DNA of 40,843 nucleotides from Methanosarcina sp. (GCF_028693135.1 NZ_JAQUVZ010000033.1:1-40843), one strand, 5' to 3'. Positions 8,735-17,565 are shown, numbered from the stretch's first letter. Program-made: numbers and translations. The notes: generated by a model not told the origin, from the sequence alone.

Positions 8735-8897
8735 TAATTAAGGAAAACGTAATTAAGGAAAATACAATTAAAGAAAATCAAAATAAGGAAGATCCAATTA
8801 AAGAAAATACAAAAAGGAAGATCCAAATAAGGAAAATCAAAATAAGGAAAATCCAATTAAAGAAAATACAAAAAGGAAGATCCAAATAAGGAATCTT
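8735..8897. repeat. Compound tandem repeat: 15-bp x3 then 59-bp x2
   Basis: Three 15-bp units (core AATTAAGGAAAA) occupy 8735-8779. They are followed by a 59-bp block duplicated at 8780-8838 and 8839-8897 with few differences. The array abuts the stop codon of the minus-strand gene to its right. Read on the minus strand, it is open for 40 codons from a GTG overlapping that gene's TGA (8900 down to 8778), predicting a hydrophobic peptide. Expression is unknown. Confidence 0.88.
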
Positions 8898-9223
8898 CAC
8901 TCAAGTTTGTCAAAAATTATCTCCATTTTTCCCATTTCCCGGGCAAGGTTTTTAGAAATCAGGCCATTTTCGAGCCAGCAGGCATTCATTACAGTAGCCG
9001 GGACGAAGCAGGTAGGAGTGAGAGGAGCTTCAGCCATTTTCTGGGCAAGCATGGTCTCAGGGCCGCCCATAAGGTCTTTCATGTCCATATCGAATTGTGT
9101 GCCCCATTTCCTTAGTTTTTCACAGGTGGTTTTGATATGCACGTGTGTGTTTTTGCCTTCTTTTGTAGCAATAACTTTTGTTGTATGTCCACATATGGTA
9201 TTGAGCGAAATTTCAGTAACCAT
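8897..9223 (-). CDS. Small cysteine-containing conserved methanogen protein, unknown function
   Basis: About 108 residues. Visible pattern: ICGHTTKV near the N-terminus, TTCEKLRKWG in the middle, and PTCFVPATVMNACWLENGL near the C-terminus. This spacing matches a small family (possibly DUF6951) that I recall from methanogens and other anaerobes; no function is known. Four cysteines may bind metal. ATG 9223 is chosen because AGGAG lies 7 bases upstream; the longer frame to 9277 would add 18 residues with no ribosome-binding site. A TATA-like stretch (CATATATATG) near 9351-9362 would serve this gene. Confidence 0.7.
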   Translation of the reverse strand: MVTEISLNTICGHTTKVIATKEGKNTHVHIKTTCEKLRKWGTQFDMDMKDLMGGPETMLAQKMAEAPLTPTCFVPATVMNACWLENGLISKNLAREMGKMEIIFDKLE

Positions 9224-10153
<930 letters not shown>

Positions 10154-10168
10154 TTGAAGAGAGCCCTG

Positions 10169-10183
10169 ACCCCAACCCGGGGT
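10169..10183 (+). other. Small GC hairpin between rpS8e and the Lrp gene
   Basis: ACCCC (10169-10173) pairs with GGGGT (10179-10183) around AACCC. There is no T-run after it, so it is more likely an mRNA processing or stability element than a terminator. Confidence 0.4.
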
Positions 10184-10222
10184 TCTGTGCCAATTTCCCT
10201 AAACTTTGTGCCGGTGATCAAC

Positions 10223-10714
10223 ATGGACGAAATTATTCGACATATACTGGAAATTCTTGAAAATGATGCCCGAACAAGTCCGGAAGAAATTGCAACCCTG
10301 ACAGGAACGTCTGCACAGGAAATTTCCCAGACGATCGCAAAGCTTGAAGAAACAGGAGTTATTCGGCATTATAAGACTATAGTTGATTGGGACCTTGTTG
10401 GGGAAAACTATGTTTACGCCGTAATTGAGTTGAAGGTCACTCTCGAGCGTAACCAGGGCTATCAGGCAATTGCAGAAAGGATCTATAAGTTTCCGGAAGT
10501 CAGATCTGTCAGGCTTCTGTCCGGAAACTATGACATCTCCCTTACCGTCCGGGGAAAGTCAATGAAAGATGTAGCTTTTTTTGTGGCAGAAAAAATCGCC
10601 ACCCTTGACCAGATCCAGAGTACGTCCACGCATTTCGTGCTGAAGACCTATAAGGAAGATGGGGTAATCCTCCACGAACCCGAGTCAATTACAAGGCTCC
10701 CGATCTCGTTTTAA
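10223..10714 (+). CDS. Lrp/AsnC-family transcriptional regulator
   Basis: About 163 residues. The N-terminal winged helix (LEILENDARTSPEEIATLTG, then IAKLEETGVIRHYKTIVDW) is the standard AsnC-type DNA-binding unit. The C-terminal half is the RAM ligand/oligomerisation domain (VYAVIELKV, PEVRSVRLLSGNYDISL). ATG 10223 is used because the frame upstream of it offers only a non-ATG start and GGTG lies just before it. The neighbouring aminotransferase gene 83 bp downstream is a plausible target or operon partner, a pairing common in archaea. Confidence 0.92.
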   Translation: MDEIIRHILEILENDARTSPEEIATLTGTSAQEISQTIAKLEETGVIRHYKTIVDWDLVGENYVYAVIELKVTLERNQGYQAIAERIYKFPEVRSVRLLSGNYDISLTVRGKSMKDVAFFVAEKIATLDQIQSTSTHFVLKTYKEDGVILHEPESITRLPISF

Positions 10715-10797
10715 AGGGATGAACGTTTAAGACCTGATCCATCTTATTCCATGTTACATTTGATCATACATATAAATTTTTTTATAGAGGTGTTTGC

Positions 10798-11979
10798 TTG
10801 AGACCTCCATGCGATCCTTCAAAATTCATTGCGGAAGCTGTAAAGAGTATCCCGCCATCAGGAATAAGACGTTTTTTTGATCTGGTTTCCGGGCTTGAGG
10901 ATATAATCTCCCTTGGGGTAGGGGAACCTGATTTCATCACCCCCTGGCATATTCGTGAAATGTGCATCCATTCTCTTGAAAAAGGGCAGACATCATATAC
11001 CTCAAACTCCGGACTTCCGGAACTCAGAGACGAACTTGCAAAAACCTATTACAGGCGCTACGGCCTGGACTATAATCCTGCATCCGAAGTCCTGATTACC
11101 ACAGGAGTAAGCGAAGCTCTTGATATAGCAGTCAGGGCTGTGGTCAATCCCGGTGATGAGGTAATTGTGGTTCAGCCCTCCTACGTGGCATATGTCCCTT
11201 CAGTAGTTCTGGCAGGAGGCAAACCTGTTATTGTTTCTACTCACAGGAACGATGAGTTCAGCCTTACTGCAGAAGCTCTGAAACCTGCAATCACCAGCAA
11301 AACAAAGGCAATCATCCTCAATTTCCCTAACAACCCTACAGGTGCAATTATGGAACAGGAGGGAATGGAGGATATCGCTGATCTTGTTGTTGAGAACGAT
11401 TTATTTGTGATCTCAGACGAAGTTTATGAATGCCTGACTTATGAAGGCCGCCATGTTCCGTTCTCTTCTCTTGAAGGTATGAAGGACCGAACTGTCATGC
11501 TCAACGGCTTTTCCAAAGCTTATGCAATGACAGGACTCAGACTCGGCTTTGCAATGGGAGCTCCGGACATTATCCATTCAATGATGATGATCCACCAGTA
11601 CTCCATGTTATGTGCTCCTATAACTGCTCAGATAGGGGCAATCGAAGCTCTCCGCAATGGTAAAGGGGAAATGGAGCGGATGGTCCGGGAATATGACCGG
11701 CGCAGGCACTTTGTCGTAAAAGGCTTTAATAGCATAGGGCTTGAGTGCTTCAACCCTAAAGGCGCTTTTTATGCATTCCCTTATATCGGAGATACAGGCC
11801 TTTCCTCCTCGGATTTTGCAGAACGTCTCCTGAATGAAAAGAAGGTTGTTACAATTCCCGGAGATGTGTTTGGAGAAGCAGGTGAAGGTTTCCTGAGGTG
11901 CGCTTATGCAGCATCTCTGGATGACCTTAAAAAAGCAATCGATAGAATGGGAGATTTTGTAGACGGATTAAAACAATGA
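10798..11979 (+). CDS. Class I/II PLP-dependent aminotransferase (aspartate/aromatic type)
   Basis: 393 residues, normal for fold-type I aminotransferases. Motifs: LGVGEPDF near residue 40, NFPNNPTGA, SDEVYECLTY, and the PLP lysine in NGFSKAYAMTGLRLG (K240). The conserved Arg of the carboxylate site is in FLRCAYA. The start is TTG 10798 with GAGGTG 6 bases upstream; no in-frame ATG lies nearby, and the N-terminal residues are needed for the fold. Substrate (aspartate, aromatic amino acid or similar) cannot be settled from sequence. It follows an Lrp-family gene. Confidence 0.9.
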   Translation: MRPPCDPSKFIAEAVKSIPPSGIRRFFDLVSGLEDIISLGVGEPDFITPWHIREMCIHSLEKGQTSYTSNSGLPELRDELAKTYYRRYGLDYNPASEVLITTGVSEALDIAVRAVVNPGDEVIVVQPSYVAYVPSVVLAGGKPVIVSTHRNDEFSLTAEALKPAITSKTKAIILNFPNNPTGAIMEQEGMEDIADLVVENDLFVISDEVYECLTYEGRHVPFSSLEGMKDRTVMLNGFSKAYAMTGLRLGFAMGAPDIIHSMMMIHQYSMLCAPITAQIGAIEALRNGKGEMERMVREYDRRRHFVVKGFNSIGLECFNPKGAFYAFPYIGDTGLSSSDFAERLLNEKKVVTIPGDVFGEAGEGFLRCAYAASLDDLKKAIDRMGDFVDGLKQ

Positions 11980-11982
11980 ATT

Positions 11983-12018
11983 AGGCCGAATCTTTATTCG
12001 GTCTACTTGTATCACTTT
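11983..12018 (+). terminator. Hairpin with T-run after the aminotransferase
   Basis: AGGCCGAAT (11983-11991) pairs with ATTCGGTCT (11996-12004) across a CTTT loop with one G-U pair, 3 bases after the stop codon. CTTTTTTAC follows at about 12011-12019. The stem also lies between convergent genes. Confidence 0.7.
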
Positions 12019-12025
12019 TTTACAT

Positions 12026-12427
12026 TCAACTTTCCTCATCGTCCATCCGCATGACGAGGGCACTTACTTTATCATCCATTTTTTCAATCAGTTCGTTCAT
12101 CTGGTTGTACCATTCATCAACGTTTTTCTTTACCATCTGTTTCATTTCCTGGGGCTCGATAGCTACATATTCGTAGTAGTACCCCCCACTCTCGATGGAT
12201 CGTGTTTCCCTGTAAACAATTCCACAAGCTATAAGGTTCTGCAGGGAACGATATGCAGTGCTCCTTTCCCTGTTGAGGATATCTCCCAATTTTTCTGCTG
12301 TCAGGGGACCATGCATAAGCAGAGCCTTGTATGTATCCATGTCAAGGGCCTTAAGACCGAGTACACATTTTACCATGTCCTCACATCTGAAGCTTGCTCT
12401 GATCATCTCATGAATAGAATTAACCAT
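12026..12427 (-). CDS. TrmB-like winged-helix transcriptional regulator
   Basis: 133 residues. The central winged helix (GLKALDMDTYKALLMHGPLT, then LNRERSTAYRSLQNLIACGI) matches the TrmB-type DNA-binding domain. A wing (GGYYYEYVAIEP) and a C-terminal amphipathic helix for dimerisation follow. No sugar-binding domain is present, so it belongs to the short TrmB-like proteins. It is divergent from the DUF5591 gene; the direct repeats between the two are candidate operators. ATG 12427 fits, although no strong Shine-Dalgarno is evident. Confidence 0.8.
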   Translation of the reverse strand: MVNSIHEMIRASFRCEDMVKCVLGLKALDMDTYKALLMHGPLTAEKLGDILNRERSTAYRSLQNLIACGIVYRETRSIESGGYYYEYVAIEPQEMKQMVKKNVDEWYNQMNELIEKMDDKVSALVMRMDDEES

Positions 12428-12881
12428 AAAACCACTATTTGAGGACAGTTTGCCCTATTGTTTTTAAAATTTATTTTGAGCTCTTTGAGAATACCGGCAA
12501 GCACCTTCAATTATAGAAGGTTGATTGAGGATGCTTATAAAATAGAAAACCTTGTACCGGTCTCCAAATTTACATTTTAAAAGCATACTCCCCAATTGTG
12601 TTAAGTATCGTAAACCTTCAGCAGGAAACCCATTAAATCTTTAGATTTAGCGGGTAGTTAACTATGTAGGTAGTTAACTATGTAGTATTTAACTACCAAT
12701 ATTGTGAGTATGTATATAAACGTATTAATCTCACTTAAACTTTATTATTTTTATCCGGTAATATATAATGGGTATTCCATTATATCTTTTCTGGCTGTTT
12801 TCAAAAAATAATAAATCCAGAGTGATTCTGGTTTAGTTAATTATATATATAATTTCCTGACTCAATAAGCTCTGAGGTCTT
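12428..12881. promoter_or_regulatory. Divergent regulatory region with 16-bp direct repeats
   Basis: About 450 bp without a gene. Two adjacent copies of TAGTTAACTATGTAGK occupy 12655-12670 and 12671-12686. They are followed by ATTTAACTACC, which is close to the reverse complement of the repeat start. Each copy contains the palindromic core TAGTTAACTA. Downstream AT-rich stretches (near 12715-12740 and 12765-12790) could be promoters for the DUF5591 gene. The cluster looks like a regulator-binding site, possibly for the TrmB-like protein. Confidence 0.6.
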
Positions 12882-13565
12882 ATGAAGCCCATTATCCCTG
12901 AAGATGAACGTTCCGAAGAACCTCTTGATACAGAGAGAATAATTTACCATCCTGACATGATAAAAGCCAATGAATGGGTTCTCAATGAGTATGAAGCTCC
13001 TTTCAGGGAAGTCTGTATTTTTGTTCCCTGCGCCAAGAGAAAACCTTACCATGAAAGCCCATCCCATAAAAAATTTGACAGGATAATTTTTGGGATTGCA
13101 AAGCCCGAGGATGTACACATAGTGACCTTCGGCACCTGCGGAATTGCCCCAAGGGAACTTGATACTCAGTACCCTTTTATGAACTACACTTTCATGATGG
13201 GCAAATGCAATGTGACAAAGATCAAGAGAGACTTTATAAAAATAGAAAGTGAGAGGATTGCCGCTTATCTTGAAAAGACAAGGGCAAACCACAGGCACAG
13301 GATAGCATACTGTATAGGGGATTTTCGAACTGCAATGGAAAAAGCCCTGGAAATGGTTGACATCAAAGTGGATATTGTCCCGAGAGAATCCACAATTCAG
13401 AGGATGATCCAGCCCGATAAAGCCTTCATTTACAATAGCCTCTCATCTAAAGAGTACCTTCAAGACTTTTCCGATGCGATAACGACAGCCTTAAAACTCC
13501 CCGCAAGGGAAGTTGGCCTCCGGGAAGACATGTCTGTTGACGATACAGACTGGTACGTCCTGTGA
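12882..13565 (+). CDS. DUF5591 domain protein (related to part of archaeosine synthase)
   Basis: 227 residues. The segment CIFVPCAKRKPYHESPSHKKF and the downstream GTCGIAPRELDTQYPF are the hallmark motifs of the DUF5591 domain, which is also found in ArcS, the enzyme that completes archaeosine at tRNA position 15. Only this domain is present here, without a TGT-like or PUA domain. A tRNA- or nucleoside-modification role is inference. ATG 12882 opens the frame; the preceding 20 bases lack a strong Shine-Dalgarno (weak TGAGG). Confidence 0.72.
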   Translation: MKPIIPEDERSEEPLDTERIIYHPDMIKANEWVLNEYEAPFREVCIFVPCAKRKPYHESPSHKKFDRIIFGIAKPEDVHIVTFGTCGIAPRELDTQYPFMNYTFMMGKCNVTKIKRDFIKIESERIAAYLEKTRANHRHRIAYCIGDFRTAMEKALEMVDIKVDIVPRESTIQRMIQPDKAFIYNSLSSKEYLQDFSDAITTALKLPAREVGLREDMSVDDTDWYVL

Positions 13566-13591
13566 ACCAACCCCGCCTGTCGGGCTGATAC

Positions 13592-13606
13592 CCTCCGAGT
13601 AGGAGG
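13592..13606 (+). terminator. Hairpin after the DUF5591 gene
   Basis: CCTCC (13592-13596) pairs perfectly with GGAGG (13602-13606) around GAGTA, 27 bases after the stop; ACTTTCC follows. It sits between convergent genes, so it may act in either direction. The rest of 13607-13808 shows no gene. Confidence 0.45.
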
Positions 13607-13808
13607 ACTTTCCGTTGTGCCTCCGCGTTCCCGGAGTTAAAGCTGTCCTCTAGCCAATACGCCTGCAGGATAGATCTCTATTTAGAATCCTTAATGAAGT
13701 ATAAGCTCCGCTCCGAAAGGAACTAAGTCCTTTTTCGTATCAGGTCTTCCCTGTGTTTTATGCTTGACAGACAGACCGAAGGGTATCCCCCCTGCTCCCA
13801 CTGAAAGC

Positions 13809-13958
13809 TCAGAACTTCGATACGAAGGTCCTTGCCTGCCAGAGGGCAATAACTGCCAGGATAAGGATCAGGACCATCCACATGGTGTTCGCTCCCGGGA
13901 TAACGGAATTTACCCAGTAAGCATTGTAAGCTTCCATAGCAGCTGCCGTTTGTACCAT
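13809..13958 (-). CDS. 49-residue single-helix membrane protein at the end of the mtt operon
   Basis: Small protein with a polar N-terminus (MVQTAAAMEAYNAYW), one membrane helix (MWMVLILILAVIALW) and a short basic tail (QARTFVSKF). The start at ATG 13958 is favoured because GGAGG lies 8 bases upstream; longer frames to 13985 or 14000 would include that site. An upstream ATG at 13985 overlaps the preceding stop. It is the last gene of mttB-mttC-mttP-winged helix, so a role in amine uptake or permease assembly is inferred from position only. Confidence 0.68.
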   Translation of the reverse strand: MVQTAAAMEAYNAYWVNSVIPGANTMWMVLILILAVIALWQARTFVSKF

Positions 13959-13977
13959 ATTTTGTTCCTCCGTACCT

Positions 13978-14280
13978 TTAGACATACCTGATACAGGCAT
14001 CCGAGCCCCGGACCTTTCCGAAGTCGGTGATCACGTATTTGTGCAGCAGGAAATCTTTTTTGTAAATTCCCTTCTCATCGACTTTCTGTTCCACGTCTTT
14101 CAGCATCCCCCCGGATGCCAGTTCGATGATATCAAAGTTGATGCTGTCCCTGCCGTAGGCGCTTTTCATATCATATTCCTCCTGGATTTTTGAAACGATT
14201 TCGTAGTTCCAGTGTCCTTCCCCATCAAGGAATAGCTCCAGGATCCTGAACTTTATCGGACGGTTTTTGCCCACTTTCAC
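13978..14280 (-). CDS. Winged-helix-like small protein downstream of mttP
   Basis: About 98-100 residues. The segments IKFRILELFLDGEGHWNYEI and GRDSINFDIIELASGGML look like the helices of a winged-helix fold, and KDFLLHKYVITDFGKVR could be the wing. I do not recognise a family. The GTG at 14280 overlaps the mttP stop TGA, but GTG 14274 has better spacing (7 bases) from GAGGTG. Translational coupling to mttP is likely. It may be a regulator of methylamine genes or an accessory to the permease. Confidence 0.65.
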   Translation of the reverse strand: MKVGKNRPIKFRILELFLDGEGHWNYEIVSKIQEEYDMKSAYGRDSINFDIIELASGGMLKDVEQKVDEKGIYKKDFLLHKYVITDFGKVRGSDACIRYV

Positions 14281-15323
14281 TCACCTCTCAGGGTTTCAAG
14301 TGCGCTTGTTTCTTCCGTAAACATGACGAAGCTACCAATAACACAGAGGGTACCTCCGACAAGGATGGTCCACTGCGGGACATCTCCGAAGAAGAGGAAA
14401 ATGAAGATAATAGCAAACAAGCCGTAGAGGTTTCCAATACCCTGGCCTCTTCCGACCCCAATAAGCGGGAAGGACTTGTACCAGCAGACATAACAGAAAC
14501 CAAAAGTAATCCCTGCGAAAATCAGGACCAGCATGGTAAAGGGTTCAAATGCCTGGAGTGCAAAGGAATACATCGGATAGCCAACTATTGCCAGGATTGG
14601 CACGATAATGATCCACCAGATAATGTTTTCTCCCAGGAACCTGAGAGTCAGCCCAACGTCAGGCTCGGAAATATCGAGACCTTTGCCTGCGATTGCACCT
14701 TCAATGCCCCAGCCAGCAGCAGCCATCAAACCTCCAAGGTATCCGATCCACTGGACATTGCCTGAGGAAAGCTCAGTCAGAAGCCCGCCTCCGAAGATCG
14801 TGACACCTCCTACAATGATGACTCCTATACCGATTGCCGCTCTCCTGGAGATCTTTTCTCCGTACCAGTAGTAAGCAAGCACCGAGCCAACCACAGGGTA
14901 AAGAAGAGCTGCAACAGCTGCAAATGCTCCGCCTATAAAGCCCATAGCAATGAATGAACCGAGAATAGCCATCGGGCCTCCGAAAATCGAGGCCAGGAAG
15001 AACCACTTGGAACACGGATGGAATTCCTTAAGGGTCCTACCGAGTTCCCCGTATTTACCAAGCACCCCATTCCAGAGCATAAGCGCTAGCATGACCGTAA
15101 GTGCATTAAAGGCCGTAATCAGCACGGCAGTTATAATAAGAGCTGTGCCGTCCCCTCCGGTTTCGGCAATGGCGCTGTACATCTCATCGAACGGATTAAG
15201 CACCCACACAACAGTTCCCGGCAGGTACCAGATGCCCCAGAACACAGCACAAAAAAGTGCCCACATATACCCTTTGCTGATTTTTCGTTTGCTTTCCTGC
15301 GCTTTCAAAGCTTTCAGATCCAT
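14277..15323 (-). CDS. mttP: Trimethylamine permease MttP
   Basis: 348 residues, about ten hydrophobic helices of the drug/metabolite transporter (EamA-like) type, for example ALFCAVFWGIWYLPGTVVWV near the N-terminus and WTILVGGTLCVIGSFVMF near the C-terminus. Methanosarcina methylamine permease genes lie directly after mttC, as here. Substrate specificity for trimethylamine is inferred from operon position. ATG 15323 has GGGGGAG 5-6 bases upstream. A 98-bp spacer with a strong hairpin separates it from mttC, and its stop overlaps the next gene. Confidence 0.85.
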   Translation of the reverse strand: MDLKALKAQESKRKISKGYMWALFCAVFWGIWYLPGTVVWVLNPFDEMYSAIAETGGDGTALIITAVLITAFNALTVMLALMLWNGVLGKYGELGRTLKEFHPCSKWFFLASIFGGPMAILGSFIAMGFIGGAFAAVAALLYPVVGSVLAYYWYGEKISRRAAIGIGVIIVGGVTIFGGGLLTELSSGNVQWIGYLGGLMAAAGWGIEGAIAGKGLDISEPDVGLTLRFLGENIIWWIIIVPILAIVGYPMYSFALQAFEPFTMLVLIFAGITFGFCYVCWYKSFPLIGVGRGQGIGNLYGLFAIIFIFLFFGDVPQWTILVGGTLCVIGSFVMFTEETSALETLRGE

Positions 15324-15352
15324 ACCAACTCCCCCTTTGTTAGAGTTATTGG

Positions 15353-15410
15353 GCAGGTGTGCCGGGAGCCGGGCCTGTATAGCCTGCCCGGGACTCCCGG
15401 AAATGCCTGC
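15353..15410 (-). other. Large GC hairpin between mttC and mttP
   Basis: CCGGGAG+CCGGGC (15362-15374) pairs with GCCCGG+CTCCCGG (15386-15391 and 15394-15400), interrupted by a 2-base bulge, around an 11-base loop. An outer GCAGG/CCTGC pairing (15353-15357 with 15406-15410) may extend it. There is no T-run downstream on the minus strand. It therefore fits an mRNA processing or protection element better than a terminator. Confidence 0.75.
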
Positions 15411-15421
15411 TCTTCTGATTA

Positions 15422-16075
15422 TCAGCGCTTCAGGGCTGCCTTTACCTTGGTGACGGCATCTGTTGCACTTTCTCCGTAGATGTTTGCCCCTATCTTGTCA
15501 GCCCAGTCCTGGGTAACCGGAGCTCCTCCTACCATGGTCTTGATCTTATCGCGAATACCTGCTTCTTTGAGCTGTTCTTCGATCTGGATCTGGTTTATCA
15601 TGGTGGTGGTCATAAGGGCGGAAGATGCAACAATGTCGGGTTTGAGTTCCTTTGCCTTTTCAACGAAGACCTTGACGGCCACGTCTCTTCCGAGGTCCAC
15701 CACTTCAAAGCCCGCAATGTTGAGCATGGAGGCAACTATGTCCTTTCCGATGGAGTGGATGTCTCCTTCGATGGTCCCGATGACGACTGTTCCAAGCTTT
15801 GCGGTTTTGGATTTTCGCCTCTCCATCTCGGGGGTCAGAACGGCAACTCCTGCTTTCATTGCTTCTGCGGCTGCAAGCACGTGGGGCAGGAAAAGGGTCC
15901 CCTGCTCGAACTGTTCTCCGACTTCCAGCATGCCTGCAGTATAGCCGTGTTCGATGATTTCTACCGGGTCGATCTTGGCAGCAAGGGATTCATTTGCTGC
16001 TTCAGCTGCCATATCTTCATCAAACTCGGTGATCGAAGCTTTTGCTTTTGCTATAATCTCTTCTTTGCTTGCCAT
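15422..16075 (-). CDS. mttC: Trimethylamine corrinoid protein MttC
   Basis: 217 residues. An N-terminal helical cap (residues 1-90) is followed by a cobamide-binding Rossmann domain with the DxHxxG motif GDIHSIGKDIV (D105, H107, G110) and the later GGAPVTQDWADKIGA. The protein accepts the methyl group from trimethylamine via MttB and passes it on through MtbA to coenzyme M. ATG 16075 lies 2 bases after the mttB stop, with GGAGG inside the end of mttB. It resembles mtbC in this window along its whole length. Confidence 0.95.
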   Translation of the reverse strand: MASKEEIIAKAKASITEFDEDMAAEAANESLAAKIDPVEIIEHGYTAGMLEVGEQFEQGTLFLPHVLAAAEAMKAGVAVLTPEMERRKSKTAKLGTVVIGTIEGDIHSIGKDIVASMLNIAGFEVVDLGRDVAVKVFVEKAKELKPDIVASSALMTTTMINQIQIEEQLKEAGIRDKIKTMVGGAPVTQDWADKIGANIYGESATDAVTKVKAALKR

Positions 16076-16077
16076 TT

Positions 16078-17565
16078 TTATCCCTCCCTGAAGGTCCTGT
16101 CAGCCCTGTCAACAACTGCCTTCATGTCCTTGAGGATGTCTGCATCAATTGGTGGGACTTCGTGGTGCTTGAGGACATCCATCACCTTTTCGTTTGCTGC
16201 GGCCGCAAGGTCCTTTGAACCGGCTGCTGCCCAGTCACCGAACATGCGCCTGTCGATGAGCATGGGGTCGGACGGGTAGTTCACAAGCAGTCTCGTCTGC
16301 TTAAGGGCCAGGAAGTTGTTTCCGATTCCTACCTTCTGGATCGATTCGACTGCCAGGGTTTCGGTAGAAACCGGAATTCCCTGCATCGCTTTCTTGGTCA
16401 TTTTGATGATATCGTTGTCAATAACGAGCTGTTCCATGGAGAAGGTCATACCAAGCTCAAGCATCCCGGCGCCGTAGAGGGTGTTTGCCCCTGCGAGGGC
16501 GGGAAGGAGGCAGGTCATGGTCTTCTCGTGTCCAGCCTGGTTGTCAGGGATCTTTGCATCAGACTAGGTGCCTGCCACGAATGCGGGGAGGCCATAGAAC
16601 TGGGCGAGCTTTGCGACAGCAGCGCTTATCAGGCCGAGTTCGGGAGATCCGACAGGAGCAGTACCCTTCTTCAGGTCGAAGGTGGTGGTGGAACTTCCGT
16701 ACCATACTTTGGTTCCGGGAACTGTGAGTTGAGCGAGAGTAATACCGGAGAGGACTTCGGCATTGTGGGTCACAAGGGTCCCTGCAAGGTATACAGGAGA
16801 AGAACCCCCGGACATTGCCATACTCAAGACATTTACGGGGATGCCGAGGCGGGCACCCTTAATGATGACCTGACAGGCGTTGACACTCAGCTCAAGAGGG
16901 CTGGTCGGGCAGAGCAGCATGGAGAAGATCGGTTTTTTCCTTGCTTCTTCTTCATTGCCGCCGTAATAGGCTTTTGCGATGTCCCAGTAGTGTTCGACGT
17001 TTTCACCGACAGGGTCAATGTGGTGGAAGTGTTTTGCGGTGTTGGTAAGAGGGGTGAAGGTCTCATGGACGTCCTGGGCGCCTTTTCCGGCCCAGTCCCT
17101 GGCAGACACCGGGAGGGAGAAGTAGTCAATATTTTCGGCCCAGTCACAGAGCTTTGCAATGTCTGCAATGTCCTGCTCTACTGAGTCCACTGTGACGTAC
17201 TTCCCGTCCTTGTACCTGCACATCTTGACCCCTGTCCCGAAACAGGTCCAGTGCACCTTACCCCCTGACTCCTGTACGGTATTGTACTTCTTGTCGCGTC
17301 CCCAGAGCACGAACCTTGATGGTGCGAGCTGAAGGGCTCTTCTTACAAGATATTCGGGGATTTTCACGATCTGAGTCTTTTCGTCAACTTCACAGCCATT
17401 TTCCTTGAAGATCTTCCTTGCCTCAGGATCCGAAACCTGGATTCCGGGGTTCATCAGGACTTCCATTGTGGCGTAGTGGATGGCCTTTAGCTCATCACGG
17501 GTAAAAAGGTTCAGTTCCACGCCCTCAAGAGAATTAAATCCTGCAAATGCATTACATTGTGCCAT
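16078..17565 (-). CDS. mttB: Trimethylamine methyltransferase MttB with in-frame UAG (pyrrolysine)
   Basis: 495 residues when the amber codon at 16564-16566 is read through as pyrrolysine at position 334. The N-terminal part (333 codons from ATG 17565, [18 protein letters not shown]) and the C-terminal part (160 codons, beginning [15 protein letters not shown]) share one frame, and the total length equals known MttB proteins. MttB demethylates trimethylamine and methylates Co(I) of MttC; pyrrolysine sits in the active site of the TIM barrel. The UAG lies in the sequence context known for the family (after FVAGT). It starts the mttB-mttC-mttP unit after a ~500-bp leader. Confidence 0.96.

Noticed and set aside
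13764-13991. 75-codon plus-strand frame antisense to the microprotein.
   Set aside because: No ribosome-binding site or recognisable product; the minus-strand gene is better supported.
16078-17565. mttB as a pseudogene broken by a stop codon.
   Set aside because: The single UAG is at the family's pyrrolysine position and the frame is intact on both sides; the same holds for mtbB.
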